Shown: positions 11,356 through 21,324 of the stretch, one piece after another | Position numbering within the stretch: position 1 is the first letter of the stretch | How the letters are laid out: the number at the start of each line of letters is the position of its first letter | Source: Isoetes taiwanensis | Taxonomy: Eukaryota; Streptophyta; Lycopodiopsida; Isoetales; Isoetaceae | DNA length: 64,000 bases | Assembly: GCA_021234155.1 (NCBI GenBank) | Contig: JAJEKV010000800.1 | Coordinates: forward strand, 24,514 to 88,513 | Direction of reading: 5' to 3' | The notes under the pieces: generated by a model | Database searches by the model: none | Seen by the model: only the letters and a program-made list of their open reading frames with translations | What the model was told of the DNA's origin: nothing | Made by a program: the position numbers and the translations under genes

Positions 11356-12594
11356 TTATAGACTTATACCAAAGAAAAGGTCATTTACAATAGTTCGGGG
11401 GCCCTCCTTCTTAATAAACTGAGCTAGTCTAATATCTTTGGGCATACAAGTCACTCTCTTAGCGTGTTGAGCACTGCAGCGGCGAGTCTTCAGTAATATG
11501 CGATGTCTTTGCTCCGGCGCCTCTGCGGTCGCGAGCAACATGTCGTCCGTGACCCGTTTGGATGGGTCGAACTCTGCAAAATCTCCCTCGTTAGGCGTGC
11601 AAAGGGGGGCTCACGGGAATGAGGAAGCCATAGCTCTGGCTGGAAGTGCTTAATTTCTTGGGCGCCCTCGCGAATTTTGAGTCCGCCCGGCCTTTTCGCC
11701 GGCTTCCCGGAGGGGTTGGCTGTTCCGGTGGGCGCTTCAACGTGTTCTTCTTCGTTGGCCGACCTCCCTCAATGGTCTTCACTCTGTGTTCTTCGTAGTA
11801 TTTGGAGTATTCTTCGTGCATTTTCATGTACGCAGTATACTCCTTTAGCTCCTTCCGGTACTGCAAGTCCGTTTGCCGCTTATAGGACTCCCTCTGCGGC
11901 CTTGGTTTCTTAGTCTTTGTCATTTGGGGTGCTTCGCCCGGCGGACCATTTAGGATAGAGGCGGTGCGTTAGCCGCGGGGGTCTTCATCCTCCGGTATTG
12001 GGTTTGAAGGGCCCGAAGTCTCTCCTGGTTCGTGTCCTCCCGCTCCCTCCTCAGGTTCGGAGTCGGACGAAGATGGGGGCTTCTCAGGATCCGGCTCCTG
12101 TATGGTTACTGCCGCGGCCGGTGTCTTCTTCTTCTTCGGCTTCTCCGCCGGCACTTCCGGGTCCTTACCCTTCTCCGCTCTCACCCTCTCCCGCTCCTCT
12201 TTGCGCTTCCTCCTTTCTTCCCTCTTCTGTTCCTTCTCCTCCCTCCTCTTTCTTCGCTCTTCCTTTTCCTTCCGACGCTCCGCCTTGGATTTCCTCGGCT
12301 CGCCTTCTTCCCTTTCCCTCTTCTTCTTCTTCGGTTCCTGCTCTGGTTCCTCATTATCCCCGAAGATCTCCCTCGGCGACTCCCTCGCGGGTTCTCCGCG
12401 CGCGTCGCCTCCCAATCAAGGTTCTCCGATACCTGTTCCTGCTCCTCAGGGTTAGGGTTAGGTGGTTCAACCGGTGCCTCCTCTTCCCCGATGTGCACTT
12501 GCCTCCGTCTGGCCTTCTGTCGGACGGCTCGCTCTTGGGCGCTCACATAACCGGGTGGCACAACCTTGCGGGCAGTCTGTTTCGTCCGTGCCAT
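11356..12594 (-). pseudogene. Histone H3-like protein with extended N-tail, carried by the retrotransposon
   Basis: The ATG at 12594 opens with MARTKQTARK, identical to the first ten residues of histone H3 and including K4 and K9; V follows instead of S10. Residues to about 60 stay in this frame (PPGYVSAQERAV, proline/glutamate stretch). After a frameshift near 12415 comes a long K/R/E-rich segment, probably helical, with many basic nuclear-localisation-like runs. An in-frame TAA lies at 11971-11969, but the frame stays open beyond it (MTKTKKPRPQ, KELKEYTAYMKMHEEYSKYY). Two more shifts (about 11770 and 11560) reveal an H3 fold: KRPGGLKIRE (compare YRPGTVALRE), EIKHFQ (EIRRYQ), EPPFARLTREILQ (KLPFQRLVREIAQ), MLLATAEA (MALQEAAEA) and HAKRVTCMPKDIRLA at 11466-11422 (HAKRVTIMPKDIQLA). 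Total is about 410 codons against 136 for H3. It has its own TATA box and repeats upstream. Function is inferred: a nucleosome component or H3-tail decoy. Confidence 0.9.
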
Positions 12595-12681
12595 GCTTTT
12601 GTTTGTCGGGTTTCGAGCTTTGGCGCCTGAAGATCGTCTTCTTGGGCGAGCTGTTCTCCGGGAAAGGTGGGGGTAAAATGG

Positions 12682-12704
12682 AAACCCTAATTTTCTATTT
12701 ATAG
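12682..12704 (-). promoter_or_regulatory. Internal promoter of the H3-like gene
   Basis: The minus strand reads CTATAAATAG at 12704-12695, about 105 nt upstream of the ATG at 12594. A telo-box (AAACCCTAA on the plus strand, 12682-12690) follows it. Telo-boxes are common in plant histone and ribosomal protein promoters (family knowledge). Two structured repeats sit 110-400 bp further upstream. Confidence 0.6.
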
Positions 12705-12817
12705 GGAGGTGGGATTTAGGGTTGGGACCTGCAATTCATATGGGAAAAAAAAAACAAACTAGGGCATTAGCGAAGGTACGAGGCATTCATTTGGGTTCAC
12801 CATACTTCAAAACACCC

Positions 12818-13106
12818 ACCACTCACCACGGTCTTTGGGCGGATTGGATTACCAAACCCGAAGGGTTAAGGCGCACTCTGTGGAGGGGTCGTATTTTTTC
12901 GAGGCTATTTTACAATTTACAGGGAGTTTCTTAGTGTTATAACATACAAACCTATCTAGAACTAAGGAAATAAGCCAAACTACACCATTATCTTAATTAA
13001 TTGGGACACCTAACTATGTCAACGGAGGTCAACCACTCACACAATCTTTGGGTGGAATCGGTTTTTGAACCACGAATGGTCTTGGGCGCACTCTGTGAGG
13101 GGTGGC
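12818..13106. repeat. Structured repeat array, two copies (upstream of the H3-like gene)
   Basis: Units at about 12818-12890 and 13032-13106 are 214 bp apart and belong to the same family as the three units at 10766-11259: accactcac at one end, gcgcactctgtg(g)agggg at the other, and a ggatt-accaaaccc or ggtttttgaacc core. The palindromic core is more decayed here. Confidence 0.82.
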
Positions 13107-13302
13107 CTATTTTTTGGCAATTTAGGTTGGGAAAGATGCTACACTTCACTAGCAACCTATCATGGAGCTAAAATCTACCCAAAAATTGGAAATTTTCCCA
13201 ATTGTTCGAGCTCTTGCTTGGGTGGCTATACCCCAAGACTCGAATCTACTGTTAGTCCTAAGGGAGAAATGGCCAGTGCTCGATCTTGGATGCCAAGATC
13301 AT

Positions 13303-13314
13303 GCTCTGATACCA
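13303..13314 (-). other. Primer binding site, initiator Met tRNA
   Basis: The minus strand reads TGGTATCAGAGC, the usual complement of the plant initiator methionine tRNA 3' end. It is one base away from the LTR edge at 13316. This fixes the element orientation as minus and shows the right-hand LTR to be the 5' LTR. Confidence 0.92.
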
Positions 13315-13315
13315 C

Positions 13316-14902
13316 TGTGACGTCCCCTACTCCTTATACGATGCCCGCATCGTACTCGAAGGAGGAGCATTCCCCACAGCATTTGCTGACGGGGGGCCAT
13401 CCACCTGACTCCACTCCCATGGGGGCAGAGCCAGCAAGGGAAGAGTGGATGTGTCATTCATCCGTCTTCCATCGGATCGACCTATCTGCGGAAGCGTAAC
13501 AAACAAACGTGAGCACAACCAATAATATACAACACAATCACCATAACAATAGCAACATCACAGAGTCAGCAATACCTTCATAACAATAATACAAAGGAGA
13601 GATCCTACCCAGGGCTCGGACTCAAGGGGATGGCCCGGCGGCTAGGCCTCGAGTTCATTGCAGGCAGAATTCATGGCAATGGATTTGGCTGGCATAGAAC
13701 ATGGCTTAGGGTAGACCACTCCATCCGCCCCTCAGGTGCACACTTTGCGAGTAGGCTGAAAAGTGTTGGGACTGGCCGTAACTGCCGGGTGAATAGCCGG
13801 AGGGGGCTACTACTGGCGGGTTGCATCTCCCCAACCCCGATGAGGCGGGAAGAGAGCTGCCTCTCCTCGAAGGTATCCATGCTCATCGCGCGGGCGGCTA
13901 GAGGGCCCTTTGCCCTTATTCGACTTGAACTCTTTGGAAGGTCATATCCACCACCCCACAGTGTCGAGCTCATGCCTTGCCCACACGCGGTGACAAGCCA
14001 TTAAGCCTAGCCGGCCAAAGACCCCCGGATAGGGTTTTACTACGGAGGGGTCATCCAGCGATGAGACAAGTTCCTCCTTATCAACCCGGCCTTGCCCCTT
14101 CACCTGGCCGGGTGGGCTCCTACCGCACCGGGCGCAATTATGTGGGAACTAAGGTGCTATGCTAGGAGCATCTTCTACCACGACCTTTGGGTCTCTACCC
14201 CCTTCCCACAACAAGGAGATCACAGTGGAATACATGCAATATCCACGTAAGAGCAGAGATAGAGAATCATATCAATCTATCTACTTAACATCCAATGTTA
14301 GGTTCATTCGTTAGAGTCTCGAGATCTAGGGATCTACAAGGCTTCGAGAGATGATCTAACATACTAAACCGGCATATTGCCATGCCTAAAGGCGGTTTTG
14401 CACACAATGAGAACAACTAGATACCTGCTCCTTGGCTTGCTCCCCGATCCTTGGCGTCCATGCTCTCGATCTTGCCAAGACGGCTGCTACTTAGCAACTT
14501 TGTTGTGCAAATCCAACTTTTGAACTGGCAATGCGATTTGAACCTTACCTTGGCGAATTGGCCCAGAAAGCCCCTAAATCGCGAAAAGAGGAAAGGAAGC
14601 TCTAGAAATCCCTAATTGGCAAAAGTGAAAGGAGAGCTAGGTCTAGGGTTTTAGCCCTTATATAGACCCTATCTAGGTTAGGGCATCCATATGGGCAAAT
14701 GGCTTTAAGCCATTTGGAAATGGATGAACAAAGGAACCTTTTGTTGTGTATGTTTAATTACATACCCAACATCCGTTGCCCCCTAGGTGCAACCTTTAGC
14801 TCCTAGGTGCAACGTTGTCCTACTCTCAAGTACATGTCACCACATGTACGTAGGACGCGGGCAAAGATAATATACGATTGGGGCGATATTATGCTGGAAC
14901 GC
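13316..14902 (-). repeat. 5' LTR of the chromovirus element
   Basis: Collinear with the 3' LTR at 1587-3180 and nearly the same length. It begins tgtgacgtcccc at 13316. A TATA box equivalent to that in the other LTR is at 14665-14658 (minus CTATATAA). The outer end, after gctggaacg, differs from the other LTR (gcgctacca instead of atcaca), so the right border is uncertain by several bases. Confidence 0.92.
14658..14665 (-). promoter_or_regulatory. TATA box of the 5' LTR promoter
   Basis: CTATATAA on the minus strand, followed downstream by GGGCTAAAACCCTAGACC. By position it is the main genomic promoter of the element. Confidence 0.65.
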
Positions 14903-14907
14903 GCTAC

Positions 14908-15220
14908 CACAAGTCTTTGTGCAAAGATACAAATTAAGTCGATGCATATGATGAGGCATATTTGCCGGTATTGCTAAGGGACAAAACATAAATCAATGCG
15001 CATTAGGTGTTCATTGTACCGTGTTACCTTCACCTCGTGTTAAATTTTTATCGCCCCTTGTCGATTACCACCATCGAGATCCTAAGGATACTTGGGGAGA
15101 AGCTTTTACGTGTGCAACATCCGTCGATATTTTGTAATCGAGACTTGAATGAAAAGCAATAAGCGTTGGAAGAACATCATGCAAACCATTGCATCTCATA
15201 GAGATTATGTACCTCCTAAC
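14908..15220. repeat. Tandem duplication, copy 2, right part
   Basis: Matches 898-1219 of copy 1, starting at acaagtctttgtgc and ending gtacctcctaac. Nearly all mismatches fall at CAG or CTG positions of copy 1 (for example aagctgatgc against aagtcgatgc, ttgctggt against ttgccggt). Confidence 0.85.
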
Positions 15221-16449
15221 TTTGTTTATCATCTTGAGCAATCATGATCAGTATAATGCAAAGAATTATAGCAAGTCAGATATTACTTTGGCAAATTCAC
15301 TAGATATGTGCAACAAGAAAAACTTTGCTTTTTAATATATAGTTCCTCTCCTTTGCAAAACACTAAGAGGATGCCTATTGTAAATACCGACAGAGCAATG
15401 TGATCAAGTTTTGGTTTCGTTTTGGAAGGAAAGGATACCCACGTTTGTTTGTCAGAAACAACCTGCAAAGAATTGCTGCTTTTATGTGTTCTCCAATCCA
15501 TTGTTGCATGGAGTGCATAGAGGGCAGTGAGGACCTGGAATGACAACATATGTAAGACCAACTAAATTCAATGTAAGCTAGATATAGCAGAAGACCAAAC
15601 ACCATATGTGATATCAAGTGTCATAGATGGCTATTATGCTCACACAGCATGGAGAACATATGCCACCATTCCCAGGGATCATTTAAAGGTTTACAGTCAA
15701 AGAATCCCGCTTCTGGAGACAAAGTAAGATCGAATTAGAGAACACACAGAACATTGCTTATGCTATCACAACCATCTTAAATTACTCTTAGCACGAAAGG
15801 GGAATATAGGCCCAATAACATCCAGTACTGCTCTTCACCTTTAAACTCTTTTTGATATATTAAGAGCATATATCTCAACCGGGGACTCTGACCATGATAA
15901 GGGAATGGAATCTGACCACTAGACTTCTAATAAACAGTCAGGAAATCAATGCTAGCTTATTGCTACAAAAATCTTACAAGCAGAGCAAGCAGAAAAGAAG
16001 AGATTGATCACAAAATACCCACATGATAAGTAGCAAAATTTAACTGACCTGCAAGATTGACAGCAGCATATTTAAGGAATACTCACTTTAGCAATGATGC
16101 ATGATGCTGGTCTTCCAGTGCAAGGGTGGTTGCAGCTGTATCCTCATGTTTTCACAGAGTTTGATTCACAAAGCAGCCTTAGACGATCTATAGAATCCAT
16201 GGCAGTCTGCAGCTGCTAGCAAGCGTTTGTGCCACCACAGTAGAAGCTGATGCCGCGGAACCTAATTGATTTCTGCCTTAGGTAAGCAGTCCCTATAGAT
16301 GAAGTGCAGCATTGCCTGTGTCACATACATTTAATTATTGTCATTCTGCAAGAAATGGTTGCCCAAGCGAGTGAAGGAAGGAGGGAGGGAGGGAGGGATA
16401 TATTAATGTCTACGAGAGACCGGTTGGGTCTATGAGACCAAATATACAT
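15221..16449. other. No supported gene
   Basis: Only short open frames in both strands. A minus-strand open stretch at 15561-15283 could contain exon material but has no recognisable motif. A (GGGA)n-like microsatellite lies at about 16378-16400. Confidence 0.4.
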
Positions 16450-16945
16450 CAATCATGTCCAGCTAGGGGCGCATTTGCAGCCACCTAGAGATATTGCAGC
16501 CACCTAAGAGAGCTACAATGACTGAAAGGAAGAACCTTAAACTCGAAGAAATTGCAATTCCAAAGACAAACAATATGTTTACCAGATCAACAGCATCCCT
16601 GCAAGAGCAAGTATATCAGCACATGACACTACCCCAGGGCAAGTAGCTTCTAGCTTGCTCTTGGCATCAGCTATAACTTCAAAACCCCTCACGCCTGCAT
16701 TTGCCCCAGATGTTTTCTCTGCTGTTGATTCATCATCAGCATAGATCCATCACACCCCTATTATTAGCACAGAAAAATATTAAGTTATATGTGTGTATAG
16801 CACTCAAACCTGTACAAAACAGTTGTGGAAATGCAACCTCAGAAGCCCTGTTGTGAAATCATATGGCTCTGTACCGCTGGTCTTACTATTGTTTCAACGC
16901 ATTCTACTGGGGCAAAAATTGCACATATTAGAAACAAGAGGATGT
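16450..16945 (-). pseudogene. Class III peroxidase remnant (exons 1-2 and start of exon 3)
   Basis: Secreted haem peroxidase family. Exon 1, read down to 16810, shows VETIVRPAVQSHM then GLLRLHFHNCFVQ, the distal haem-site motif LRLHFHDCFV, with N replacing the conserved Asp. Intron 1 (16809-16758) begins GTTTGAG and ends TAG. Exon 2 (16757-16583) reads [26 protein letters not shown] and [14 protein letters not shown], then DAVDL after a small deletion. Intron 2 (16582-16504, GTAAAC...TTAG) is followed by VAAISLGG. The two introns occupy the classic peroxidase positions, before GCD and after DAV. Frameshifts occur in exons 1 and 2, and exon 3 is lost after a few residues into repeat sequence. 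No signal peptide or proximal His region was found, so it is a truncated pseudogene. Confidence 0.88.
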
Positions 16946-18152
16946 CTGAGTTCAGGTTGCAGATTAACAATACTATTTTCAGCAGAGTAACCCAAAGTAC
17001 ATAACTTTATACAGTTACATTAGAATAGTTTAGGCTGATTTTTTTGTTGTTTCGGCAAAGGTGATGCATGATGGTGATGTTTTGGTACCACTTGTGTGTA
17101 TAGAAATGTACCTTTCTATCAACAAGGTGATGGTGGAGCACATCCTATTTGGGTGCAGACCACAGCTTCATACTTATGTTCCTTAATATGCCATCCAAAA
17201 TATCTAACCTGCGGAAAGATGAGGATTACATGCACGATGAATAGAACATTTTAATGGAAATGCAACTCATTGCAACATGCATAGATGAGAGAGGAATAAG
17301 GTGCAGAAACAAAATATTCCATAGCCAACATCTACAACCCATTTGCATCTTGTATGTCATTCAAATTTCACTTAAGAGCTACACATGATCGAAGGATTGG
17401 ATCTATATTAATAGCTAAAATTAGCAAATCGATCTACAATCAAGCAGTGAGATCACCAACAGCTGGGGTAGAGCTCAAAGACATGCATTCACATGGTAAA
17501 ATAACCTTCAAGAATGAGCCCCTGCCTCATCAATAAGAGCGAACGAAGAGTGTAGGTTTTATAATCTATGGTTTGCGTGTCCTCATTGCTATCTATATGA
17601 TTTATCAGACCTCATGTTCAGATCTTTAAGACTGTACTAAAATGAGTTAAACATAGAAGCTTGTTGAATCTGTCACATTCATCAATAGGATAAGTGCTCC
17701 CAAGATGCAGTATGCAGTAAAATTCTTTACGTTTTCACAAAGACATCTATTAGACGCATCTGATACTGCATTTCCATACAGAAAATTATCCAGAGTTGCT
17801 ATATAACCTGAACTTATTTTTGGAACATAGCCTAAGTGGCAAATATTGATTTCTGATCAGCATCACAGTCTTCCACACACTTATTTATACTACGACCAGC
17901 ATCTGTAGCATCTGATGCTAGATGGACCAGATAATATTTCATCAAAATTATCAAAACTTGCATCAATCAAAATTGTAGTCACCGGATGCAATGCTGGGCA
18001 GTTCATCAGAGCCTGCCAGAGCGACTGACCTGCCAAAACGACGCCGTGGATAAAGGAAAATAGTAGCAAACGGAAAACGAAAAAAAGGATAAAGTGGGCG
18101 TAAAAAAGGGTCAAGGTGGGCGAACAAAGGGTACAAAAATCAGCGGACAAAG
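16946..18152. other. No supported gene; upstream region of the F-box gene
   Basis: No coding segment recognised on either strand. Just before 18153 lies a purine-rich stretch that may be the 5' leader of the F-box gene. Confidence 0.4.
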
Positions 18153-19386
18153 ATGAGCGGACCCTCCCATATGGCCGTTTTCGAGGAAGACAGAGGCTGC
18201 TGTGGGAATTTGGAATGTCTAATAGGCAGCGATTTGGTGCTCCAGATATTCGCCAATCTTCAGCTTACAGATCTGCTCAAAGTGAGGTGCGTCTGTAAAT
18301 CATGGTATGATGCTATCTTTTCTTCTCAATTTATTCAGCTCTGGAAGCACGAAGAGGAGGAAGTCTGGGTTCTGTTGTCTTTTAGAACCCGATCTTGTGC
18401 ATTAGAAAGTTACAGAGAAATATGGTATCCTTCCAGTTTTATGTCAAAGAAAATTCCTAGTACAATCTTCACGCCTCCTGGCTGGTATATTGGAGCAGGA
18501 TTCAAGGCATTCTGTTCCTCACATGGTCTTGTGTGGGCCACTCAAGGATTACAGCAGCAAATATGAGCTTGTTGTGGGCAATCCCATCACAAATAGTTGG
18601 AAAAAGTTACCCCTTGTTTCTATGAAACGAGATAAATATGGATATGATCGGAACAGATTCCTCATGGAACGAGACCCTGATTCTGGCTGTTACACGGTTG
18701 TTATACTGGTGCGAGGAGCTATGGGGTTCAGTTATGCTTGGCAGTATGAATCCAAGTTGGAGGCATGGCAGAAGGTAGGATTAGATAATATCAGAAGCTA
18801 TGGCATCCCAACAGGTTATATGTTGTTATTGTATCCTACTGTGGAACCATTTTTTGAGTTGTTTGATCCCTTAGCCATGCCCAAGACTGTCGTGCCACTT
18901 GCTTATCCAAGCATTGTCCATGAACATGAGGAGTATTGGAAACACACTCAACCCTTGCTCCTTGCATCTTTTAAATACAAAGGTAAGCATATCTTAATTA
19001 CTTTTTTTGTTAAGCGCCACCACGAGGCCAATTTAGCAGTTGGAGCAGGTTTATGGGAATTGGATGAAGAGAATCTTGGTTGGAAGTTGGTATCTAGGAA
19101 TAGGTGTTTCGGCTATCCCGAGCGCTTATATTCATTTACTACATATCCTCAACCGTTATGGAAATGTCAACTTCTTGGTGATATGATCATTGTTTCTGCA
19201 GTCTACCATTACCATGCTGCTTGGCATGCTGCCTTTCTTCCTATTGCTTACGATTTGCTCCACTCAACATGGATGAGTCCAAGTTATACAAGTGTATCAA
19301 AAGAACTTCAAGATGAAGAAGAGCCTTCAAATGTGGATGCAGCCTTATGCTATGCATTCATTCCCAGCTTAAAAGCTCAAATCTAA
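18153..19386 (+). CDS. F-box protein (one 2-base frameshift)
   Basis: Probable substrate adaptor of an SCF ubiquitin ligase. The chosen start is the first Met (MSGPSHMAVFEED). The F-box lies at about residues 25-62: IGSDLVLQIFANLQLTDLLK and VRCVCKSWYDAIFSSQFIQLW. The rest is a C-terminal domain of the plant F-box-associated or Kelch-like kind, with ELVVGNPITNSWKKLP and GLWELDEENLGWKLVSR. Frame 1 stops at 18566, while the second frame is open to 19386. They join if two bases are missing from a TG run near 18530: HGLV continues as CGPLKDYSSKYELVVGNP. Expected length is about 411 residues. It has no introns. Either a recent lesion or a sequencing slip in the TG run; everything else is clean. Confidence 0.87.
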
Positions 19387-21320
19387 GACTACCATCCTTC
19401 TAACGTGTGTGCTGCTTCTTTTTTGCATTGGAAAACTATAAAGTAGTTATGGGAACTACTTGCATAATATTCTTGTTTATTACATGTATTCTTAATTATG
19501 TATGATTTTAGGGTAATTGTTCTTGTCTTATTAATTATGTAATAATATGTAGGGTAATTGTTCTTGTCTTATTCTTGGTATAGACACTTTTTGGCACAAT
19601 AGTGATGATGCGAGAGAAGGGGCAATAGACTTAAAAGGCTTTCGATTAGGTTGTACCATATTTTCTATTATAACACGGTATGAAATTTATGTTGTTCCAA
19701 ACCATATATCATACAAAACCACTTATTAGGTCTATTGATGTTAGAGCATGTTAGATTTTGTTGTTGTATGGTACAAATAATCTTTGCATGCATGAAATAT
19801 ATTATAATGTATTGATCGTTTATTATCGTTTTTATTGTTTCCTTATGGGTTTTTTCAGTGAGGTTGACTGTCGGCCGTTGATCCCCGGAATATTCATGGA
19901 ATTGTTCCAGATCCACAAATATGAACATTTTGCCAGAAAAAATGCATGACAAATCCTATGGTCCAGATAAAAACACCGCGTGAATACAAACCAAAGGTAT
20001 CGGTGGGCTTAGAATATAAACCATAGCCGCTTTTGCTTGCCTTAAACCATATAGTCGCTTTTTTGCCTTTTTTCGGGCCTCTGAACAAAGACACTTTCAA
20101 ATCGGCATCACCTAAATGGCGAATCTTTGTAAAAGTCTTCGCCTCCCCGCTACTCGGCCGTGTTTATTATTTAAACGGCCGCGAATCTGGCCAACCCAGC
20201 ATGTCTTCATACTTCGAGCGGCTTCAATCTCACTACCCAACTAGATTTCCAAGCTAATATTCGGGATACAAGACATCCACTTCGAAATCAAGTAGATAAC
20301 TCAAGAAGGTAGCTACATTTCGAATAAACTCAAGAACGCTAGCCTATCCTCACTATAATAAGCCTAGAATTGCTTGTAGATTCCGATAGGGCACGCAGCT
20401 CTATTCCTTCCAAGGAAGGTGTAGTGCTCGCCGCCCTCTTTCTCCACACCGAGGGGGTTCACCGTAACCAGAGTGTGGGCTTCATCTCCCATAGGCCATG
20501 CTAGAACCCACTTTGTCTCCACCTTAGATTAAGATAAAGAAGCATTTATTCTTATCTTTCTATCCTCAAACCATGCACATCCGGACCTTTCTCCTTCTAT
20601 TTCCAAACCATAGACCGTAAATCCACCTCCATCTCCCAAAAAAAAAAAAAAAAACACGGAACCAATTTCTTGCCGGCAGCGGCTCAAACACGCGTCAAAA
20701 ATACCATCTACATACCATTCCGGATACATACGCCCCAAAATCTAGGCCCAACTATCGTGAAATACCCTCCCCAAATCTGAAACAAAATAATTAGTTTATC
20801 TAAACTTATATATAATAAGAAATTCGCCGTGTTGTTCGCATACTTCAAGTACACATACTGATCTTGTAAGTATTTTACGTGATCATACCTCAGAACGCGT
20901 ACCTCACGAGGTTTTAACGTCACAGAAAAAACCAAAGACGTTAAAAGTGTTGTTACCTTACCTATAAAATACGTCTGAGTACCTATAAAATACTTGTAAA
21001 ATACTTACAATACCTATAAAATACCTATAAGATAATGCAAACCGTGCCTTTAAAATACTTACCGTACTTGTGTTGAAAACTCCAAAAGTTTGAAGAATAG
21101 AATAGAAAAAACCATTCATTTTTCATTCGTGACGCTTCGTACCTCTCGGTACTGAGTATGCTAAAATACTTAGAAAGGTACCGCACCTGCATCGAAACAA
21201 CATCACGGTCTTTGGTCGCACAAAGGGTAGCCCATAAACAAAAACAGCTTCCTTAAGGAAGGAAATTTTATGTAACATCTTATAAAATGGAGTCTTTTTA
21301 AGTGGGCATCAGAAGGAAAT
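19387..21320. other. Noncoding; simple repeats
   Basis: No gene recognised. There is a short direct repeat agggtaattgttcttgtctt (about 19511 and 19553), an A run at about 20638-20655, and an imperfect acctataaaatac repeat at about 20956-21045. Confidence 0.45.
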
Positions 21321-21324
21321 TTTA

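Larger units (their letters stand above)
1587..14902 (-). mobile_element. Ty3/Gypsy chromovirus-type LTR retrotransposon with accessory genes
   Basis: An element of about 13.3 kb on the minus strand. Parts, read in its own direction: 5' LTR 14902-13316, PBS 13314-13303, two structured repeats, H3-like gene, three more repeats, unidentified accessory gene, gag, protease, RT, RNase H, integrase with chromodomain, a 3' untranslated stretch (4083-3194, no gene seen), PPT and 3' LTR 3180-1587. It is inserted in copy 2 of a tandem duplication. The left target site reads gctca (1582-1586); the right junction is untidy (gctacca, about 14903-14909), so a clean 5-bp target duplication is not seen. All protein genes are interrupted by small indels. 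The chromodomain and the initiator-Met PBS place it among chromoviruses (family knowledge). Confidence 0.93.

Noticed and set aside
12181-12420. Arg/Gly-rich C-terminal part of the frame that starts at 12594
   Set aside because: Looks like a shifted reading of the Glu/Lys-rich frame; the homologous continuation is in the neighbouring frame.
11998-12704. Long plus-strand open frames (210, 172 and 117 codons) opposite the H3-like gene
   Set aside because: They are antisense readings of the GAG/AAG-rich charged segment (Ser/Leu/Phe-rich low complexity) and have no recognisable domain.
13316-14902. Minus and plus open frames inside the LTRs (for example 13630-14004)
   Set aside because: They are not shared in frame between the two LTR copies and match no protein.
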